A stretch of DNA of 17,457 bases from Prevotellaceae bacterium UBA1716 (GTDB lineage Bacteria > Bacteroidota > Bacteroidia > Bacteroidales > Bacteroidaceae). The position numbers and the translations under genes were made by a program. Positions within the stretch are counted from its first letter, which is position 1. The number at the start of each line of letters is the position of its first letter. The notes under the pieces were generated by a model. It was given only the letters and a program-made list of their open reading frames with translations, did not search any database and was not told the DNA's origin. The DNA lies in NCBI GenBank assembly GCA_002317225.1, contig DCIW01000132.1, forward strand, positions 1 through 17,457. Reading direction: 5' to 3'. Shown here in pieces: positions 14,445 through 17,457 of this stretch.

Positions 14445-15533
14445 TTATACCAAAGGAGATTTTGTGACGAAAACGAATCCTTTGTTTTCAGTGAGATTGC
14501 CCGAAGTCTTAAGTTGTTTGAGGATTGTGGCTACCGTTCCATAACTCTTTCCGAGCTTCGTCATGGCTTTTTCTACAAGTTCCTTGCGTGCCATCGAACC
14601 GCCATTTTCGCAGACAATGTCCATTATGGCATCGCGACGCTCCGTCACCACTTCAGTTTTCTTTGCCTCACGTTCAACAAGCTTTCGCTCCTGCATCTGG
14701 ACATACGCTGTATCGCCCTCACAGATATTGCCATCGTCGTCGTAGCGCACGGACCACTTGTCCGGCTGCGCATGACGGTAGTCGGAACACTTCACGGTAA
14801 TGATGTTCTCCTCCTTCTCGCACTCGAATACGTTCCACGACTTCTGTGCAAGGAGCGTGCCGAGGTGACCGCGCATCTCATGGTCGGACGCACTCTTGTT
14901 GGTATGGAGCACGGTGACGAGAGCGAGGTTATATTCGGAGGCGATGCGAAGTAGGTCGTTGACGAGCAACTTACTGCTGACCAGGTCGTTGAAGTCGTCG
15001 ATGAGATCGACCACACCATCCACGATGACCATCTGCGGTCGGAAGGTCTTGATGGCATCGAGCATGAGTCGACGGCGGTCTTGGGAGTCAAAACGTCGCA
15101 CGTTGAGCACCTTGAGATGTTCGTCGATGTAGTCCGGGTCGAGTTCGGTGATTTGGCCCACACGCTCCACGATGAGTTTGGAGTCGTAGTCGCTCTGCTC
15201 AGTGTCGAGCCAGAGGACGGTAGCACCGAAGAGTGCCGAACGGATGCGGAAGGCGATGCCCGCAAGTATGGCACTCACGATGACCATGAGGGCGGTGGTC
15301 TTGCCCTGCTTCTGCTTAGCCTTGATACAGCTGATGTTGGAGAGGGCGAGGATGTCGATGCCGCCGATTGTGGCAGATGCCAGGTCGCGGCTAACTGGAG
15401 TCTTGCTGCTGATGATGTTGGCGCGAACCATCTCATCGCGTTCGCTGCTAATTGCTTCTGACTCGGGTGGAAGCAGAACGGCCTCACGGATGATGGCGTC
15501 AGCAGCGTTGTTGTTGTTAATTAACTGTGTCAT
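14445..15533 (-). CDS. RepA/RecA-like AAA ATPase (AAA_25 type) with C-terminal winged helix
   Basis: A 362-residue P-loop ATPase of the hexameric-helicase/RecA fold, of the kind found with plasmid RepA and Bacteroidetes mobile modules. Walker A is AKQKQGKTT at 72-80 (A replaces the first G, allowed in the pattern). ATVLWLDTEQS at 104-114 is a conserved strand. Walker B is MVIVDGVVDLIDD at 168-180 and a sensor LHTNKSASDHEMRG at 209-222. Residues about 300-355 (MARKELVEKAMTKLGKSYGT and onward) look like a winged helix. The frame opens with a TTG at 15557 inside a palindrome; the ATG at 15531-15533 is the better start. GC in sampled lines is about 55-57%, above the 43% sampled in the lyase gene. 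Probable role: DNA unwinding or translocation for an element; there is no replication initiator beside it. Confidence 0.82.
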   Translation of the reverse strand: MTQLINNNNAADAIIREAVLLPPESEAISSERDEMVRANIISSKTPVSRDLASATIGGIDILALSNISCIKAKQKQGKTTALMVIVSAILAGIAFRIRSALFGATVLWLDTEQSDYDSKLIVERVGQITELDPDYIDEHLKVLNVRRFDSQDRRRLMLDAIKTFRPQMVIVDGVVDLIDDFNDLVSSKLLVNDLLRIASEYNLALVTVLHTNKSASDHEMRGHLGTLLAQKSWNVFECEKEENIITVKCSDYRHAQPDKWSVRYDDDGNICEGDTAYVQMQERKLVEREAKKTEVVTERRDAIMDIVCENGGSMARKELVEKAMTKLGKSYGTVATILKQLKTSGNLTENKGFVFVTKSPLV

Positions 15534-15547
15534 AATGCTTTTAGTTG

Positions 15548-15580
15548 AGTGAATCAAGGGGTCTGACCCCTTGATTCACT
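15548..15580. repeat. 33-bp perfect palindrome, copy A
   Basis: AGTGAATCAAGGGGTC, a central T, then GACCCCTTGATTCACT: 16-bp arms, no mismatch. It lies between the stop of the 113-residue gene and the ATPase start, so any joint transcript would carry a very stable hairpin 15 bases before the ATPase ATG. No T-run follows it on the minus strand. An identical copy is at 17292-17324. Confidence 0.95.
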
Positions 15581-15591
15581 TGGGTTAGTGA

Positions 15592-15933
15592 TTAGGAGAG
15601 GTGGGATTCGTGGTCGGTCCAGATGGAGTCGAAGCAGGCGAGGAGCTCGTTCTTGATTTCCTTCTTGCCAAAGGCTGAGAGGGCCTGTGGAGTGAGGTTG
15701 AAGACGATGGAGTAGACTTCGTTGCGGTTGTTGCGCTTTGCCTTGATGCCGGAAGGATGGCCGCCCTTGAGAGTGTCGATGTCCGACGGTGTTGGAGGTG
15801 GTGGGAACTCGATTGTGAGGAGGTTGTTCTTGGTGTTGAATGTCACTTTGCCGCTTGACTTTGGCACGTTGTCGGTGAACTTGTTCTGAGGATCGATGAT
15901 GTGTGCATCGATGTTGTTGAGTGTACGTTCCAT
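15592..15933 (-). CDS. Hypothetical protein, 113 residues
   Basis: I do not recognise the family. The product is soluble and has no signal or membrane segment. It has a proline knot FPPPPTPSDID at about 43-53, a basic patch KAKRNNRNE at about 64-72, and a final amphipathic helix (ALSAFGKKEIKNELLACFDS). The start ATG at 15931-15933 is backed by a near-ideal promoter about 70 bp upstream, which strongly supports a real gene. Its GC content is high like the downstream ATPase. It lies 58 bp upstream of the ATPase start with palindrome A between, so it may be the first gene of a two-gene operon. A role as accessory or regulator of the ATPase is only a guess from position. Confidence 0.72.
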   Translation of the reverse strand: MERTLNNIDAHIIDPQNKFTDNVPKSSGKVTFNTKNNLLTIEFPPPPTPSDIDTLKGGHPSGIKAKRNNRNEVYSIVFNLTPQALSAFGKKEIKNELLACFDSIWTDHESHLS

Positions 15934-15999
15934 AATTGTTAATTCTTATTGTTAATTGGTTAATTGTTAATTATTTAATAGCTATTTCTAATTACAGTG

Positions 16000-16031
16000 C
16001 AAAGGTACGAAATTGCTGTGTCTTCACAAAA
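16000..16031 (-). promoter_or_regulatory. Strong promoter for the 113-residue gene and ATPase
   Basis: On the minus strand TTTTG (16031-16027), exactly 19 bases, then TACCTTTG (16007-16000) followed by CAC. This is one of the best promoter matches in the window. Three phased TTGCAC boxes lie directly upstream of it. Confidence 0.85.
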
Positions 16032-16034
16032 CGC

Positions 16035-16094
16035 GTTGCACGAATCGGCAAAATTTTGCACAGAAAGCCGTTTTCTTGCACGAAATGTTTTTTT
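16035..16094. repeat. Three TTGCAC direct repeats at exact 20-bp spacing
   Basis: TTGCAC starts at 16036, 16056 and 16076. Aligned as 20-mers, the units also share A at column 10, G at column 13 and T at column 20; the first and third share TTGCACGAA. They sit just upstream of the -33 box of the promoter at 16000-16031, the usual place for an activator, and two helical turns apart. An iteron-like role with the RepA-type ATPase is an alternative. Confidence 0.75.
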
Positions 16095-16130
16095 TGAAGG
16101 GCAATTAGAAAAAAACACTTAAGACTTTAA

Positions 16131-16172
16131 TCAAAAACTCCCAATAGTTTCGAGCAAAACTATTAGGAGTTT
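16131..16172 (-). terminator. Terminator of the DUF4248 gene
   Basis: AAACTCCCAATAGTTT (16135-16150) and AAACTATTAGGAGTTT (16157-16172) form a 16-bp stem with one mismatch. On the minus strand it ends in GTTTTTGATT, a short T-run. It lies 24 bp after the DUF4248 stop and isolates that gene from the next. Confidence 0.75.
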
Positions 16173-16195
16173 AGGTAAAGAGATAAGGGGTCATT

Positions 16196-16411
16196 TTACG
16201 AAAATGGATTGCCGAGATGTTCGAAGATAAGTTCCACTTGCTTAGGCGAGAACTGGCGGCACAGGCGGGTGTAGCCTGCATTTTCGAGTTGTTGCATTAG
16301 GCGGGCATCAGCAGCGATGAAGTGCATGAGTTTGTTGCGTGCAGCATGCTGGTTGATGAAAGGGAAATAGGCGACAGCGAGGTCGGTCTTGGAAATAAAG
16401 CAATTTTTCAT
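16196..16411 (-). CDS. DUF4248 family protein
   Basis: A 71-residue soluble protein. It fits the Bacteroidetes DUF4248 pattern: an opening LAVAYFPFINQHAARNKLMH, a middle helix with DARLMQQLENAGY, and the ending RQFSPKQVELIFEHLGNPF. The family has no known function. From memory its members often lie near HU-like proteins, AAA or primase-like proteins and amidases in Bacteroides and Prevotella accessory regions, which agrees with this context. The predicted helices and the FSPKQVELIFEHLG end suggest a small winged-helix or DNA-binding fold, but that is inference. It has its own distant promoter (16635-16666), a long leader carrying an inverted repeat, and its own terminator, so it is a single-gene unit. 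Confidence 0.85.
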   Translation of the reverse strand: MKNCFISKTDLAVAYFPFINQHAARNKLMHFIAADARLMQQLENAGYTRLCRQFSPKQVELIFEHLGNPFS

Positions 16412-16472
16412 GATGGTGGATGTTAGATGTATATTGAATTGAGGTGAATGTTTATTTTTTATGCCTACGGCC

Positions 16473-16600
16473 TACCACGAATTACCATCAATTACCACGA
16501 ATTTTTCATTAATTTTTATATAATTTCAGCAAGGTAAATAGGCTAACGTCTAACTATAAATTCGTGAATAATTCGTGGTAATTCGTGGTAATTCGTGTCG
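16473..16600. repeat. Inverted arrays of a 10-bp unit (attcgtggta)
   Basis: The right array has attcgtggta at 16571-16580 and 16581-16590, a partial copy at 16591-16597 and a degenerate one from 16560. The left array, on the opposite strand, has three units at 16473-16502, the middle one with two changes. The arrays can pair as about 30-bp arms around a 57-68 base middle. Short GC palindrome-like bits flank them (gcctacggcc at 16463-16472, cgccagcgcagcg from 16600). It resembles a small non-coding mobile or REP-like repeat and lies in the leader of the DUF4248 gene. Confidence 0.75.
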
Positions 16601-16634
16601 CCAGCGCAGCGATAAATATTATTTATTTACCCTA

Positions 16635-16666
16635 CAAAGTTACGCAATTTTATTGACTTTTCCAAA
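16635..16666 (-). promoter_or_regulatory. Promoter facing the DUF4248 gene
   Basis: On the minus strand TTTG (16666-16663), 20 bases, then TAACTTTG (16642-16635), an exact TAnnTTTG. Nothing else is coded between it and the DUF4248 start, so the leader would be about 215 bases and include the inverted 10-bp-unit arrays. Confidence 0.7.
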
Positions 16667-16680
16667 TATATCATGCTTGT

Positions 16681-16700
16681 ATTGCACACTATTGCATACT
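16681..16700. repeat. 10-bp tandem pair attgcacact / attgcatact
   Basis: Two adjacent 10-mers with one difference, each containing TTGCAC or TTGCAT, lie in the divergent region between the DUF4248 and HU promoters. They echo the TTGCAC boxes at 16036-16081 and may be a shared binding site. Confidence 0.45.
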
Positions 16701-16735
16701 ACTGATTTACAATACATTTGGAAATAATAAAAGTG

Positions 16736-16766
16736 TTGCATTATCCATAAAAATGTCGTATCTTTG
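16736..16766 (+). promoter_or_regulatory. Promoter of the HU-like gene
   Basis: TTG at 16736-16738, exactly 20 bases, then TATCTTTG at 16759-16766, an exact TAnnTTTG. The predicted leader is about 86 bases and carries a GC-rich hairpin. Confidence 0.8.
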
Positions 16767-16823
16767 CATTGTCAAAAAAATAAATATTAACCATTTCCGG
16801 ACAAACCCCAAACCAAACCGGAT

Positions 16824-16851
16824 GGCCGCCCCATTTTGGGGACGGGGGGCC
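16824..16851 (+). promoter_or_regulatory. GC-rich hairpin in the HU-like gene leader
   Basis: CCCCA at 16829-16833 pairs with TGGGG at 16837-16841. GGCC at 16824-16827 can pair with GGCC at 16848-16851 outside it. The structure ends 7 bases before the ATG and could block ribosome access or act as a feedback site. It stands out in an otherwise AT-rich leader. Confidence 0.5.
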
Positions 16852-16858
16852 TTATATT

Positions 16859-17287
16859 ATGATAAACTATTCACTCTCAATGATGGGCAATCCATCAGAT
16901 CCTGCAGCAGCTAAGCGTGCTTATGCTCATGCTCAGGCAAAGGATGTTCTCGACATCAACTCATTCGCAGATCACATCGTAACTCACGGCTGCGTCTATT
17001 CCAAGGGCGACATCGTCGGCATCCTCACCATCGCCGTTTCATGCATCAAGGAAAACCTTCTTGCTGGTAATGCAATCGAGCTTGGGGAACTCGGTAAGTT
17101 CTACATCTCTCTCAAGAGCATTGGTGCCCGCACCTATGAGGATTTTACCGCACAGAACATCAAGCGTGTCTCTGCCAAGTGGACCCCTTCAAAGGAGCTT
17201 AAGAACCTTCGCAACCAAGCAGAGTTCGAGCGTGTGCTCACTAAGAAGGACGAGGCTGAGGCAAAGAAGAACACTTACGGCGCCTAA
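16859..17287 (+). CDS. HU-related (histone-like, HU-HIG type) DNA-binding protein
   Basis: A 142-residue nucleoid-type DNA-binding protein. It begins MINYSLSMMGNPSDPAAAKR, matching the Bacteroidetes-specific HU-related family (its N-terminal YSLxxxGNP arm). The HU core of two helices and a beta arm follows: DINSFADHIVTHGCVYSKGD at 32-51, a second helix to about 70, then IELGELGKFYISLKSIGA at 73-90. A lysine-rich tail (KKDEAEAKKN) ends the protein. These proteins bend or coat DNA; their cellular job is little known. The gene has its own promoter and a structured leader. It diverges from DUF4248 and is followed 4 bp after its stop by palindrome copy B. The start at 16859 agrees with the family's N-terminus. 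Confidence 0.9.
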   Translation: MINYSLSMMGNPSDPAAAKRAYAHAQAKDVLDINSFADHIVTHGCVYSKGDIVGILTIAVSCIKENLLAGNAIELGELGKFYISLKSIGARTYEDFTAQNIKRVSAKWTPSKELKNLRNQAEFERVLTKKDEAEAKKNTYGA

Positions 17288-17291
17288 AGAA

Positions 17292-17324
17292 AGTGAATCA
17301 AGGGGTCTGACCCCTTGATTCACT
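17292..17324. repeat. 33-bp perfect palindrome, copy B
   Basis: Identical in all 33 bases to the copy at 15548-15580. It begins 4 bp after the HU-like stop and could act as a transcript 3' end hairpin, though no T-run follows on the plus strand (ACTTTGCAC). Both copies lie at gene ends within the accessory module. Confidence 0.95.
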
Positions 17325-17333
17325 ACTTTGCAC

Positions 17334-17349
17334 ATAACATTTATGTTAT
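17334..17349. repeat. 16-bp AT-rich palindrome upstream of the right-edge promoter
   Basis: ATAACAT, TT, ATGTTAT: a perfect 7-bp-arm palindrome ending 4 bp before the -33 box of the promoter at 17354-17385. The place and symmetry suit an operator for a dimeric regulator. Confidence 0.45.
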
Positions 17350-17353
17350 ATTG

Positions 17354-17385
17354 TTTGCTCATGTCAAAAAAAATCACTACCTTTG
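17354..17385 (+). promoter_or_regulatory. Promoter for a gene beyond the right edge
   Basis: TTTG at 17354-17357, exactly 20 bases, then TACCTTTG at 17378-17385, a full consensus promoter reading out of the window. No convincing coding start lies in the remaining 72 bases. Confidence 0.75.
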
Positions 17386-17457
17386 TACAAGAAATAAGTG
17401 AGGCTTATTTTTACGACAAAAAGACAATAATCGATTTGAATATAACTTAAAACTTAA

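Noticed and set aside
15534..15557. TTG start of the AAA ATPase inside the palindrome
   Set aside because: It would place coding sequence in a perfect palindrome shared with a non-coding site at 17292-17324. The ATG at 15533 is a better start.
16473..16600. CRISPR array from the repeated attcgtggta units
   Set aside because: The units are 10 bp and directly adjacent, with no spacers, and appear in both orientations; there are no cas genes.

Overview
The window looks like a chromosome segment from a Bacteroidales bacterium, most likely Prevotella-like. Evidence: several promoters fit the Bacteroidetes pattern (TTG or TTTG, about 19-20 bases, then TAnnTTTG); hisI and hisE are fused; hisH-hisA-hisF-hisIE are followed by a lone ftsE and lysC; and Bacteroidetes-restricted families (HU-like histone-related protein, DUF4248) are present. 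No rRNA, tRNA, CRISPR array or recognisable transposase gene was seen. All family calls come from motif recognition by eye; no database search was run.

Layout. Positions 1-3934 (all minus strand) hold late histidine biosynthesis (hisH, hisA, hisF, hisIE), then an FtsE-like ATPase and the start of an aspartokinase. Positions 4139-6588 (minus) hold an exported family PL11 rhamnogalacturonan lyase and a small unknown lipoprotein. Positions 6671-7618 (minus) encode an AraC-type regulator. Positions 7840-12920 (minus) form an export operon: TolC-like outer membrane protein, HlyD-type adaptor and two ABC-2 permeases, with no ATPase gene. Divergent from it, 13114-14325 (plus) encodes threonine dehydratase.

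From about 14386 to the right end the character changes. There is a RepA/RecA-like AAA ATPase with locally higher GC, an unrecognised 113-residue protein, a DUF4248 protein and, divergently, an HU-related DNA-binding protein. This module is rich in DNA structure: a 19-bp-arm inverted repeat at its left edge, two identical 33-bp palindromes 1.7 kb apart, three TTGCAC boxes at exact 20-bp spacing upstream of a strong promoter, and a 10-bp-unit inverted repeat in a long leader. It is the best candidate for an undescribed or poorly described system.

How it works together: the left part is core amino-acid metabolism; the middle part is polysaccharide (pectin) use plus efflux; the right part is an accessory DNA-associated module probably gained by transfer. 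Five genes had their starts moved downstream from non-ATG or over-long open frames (hisH, PL11, permease 2, tolC, AAA ATPase); reasons are given in each entry.
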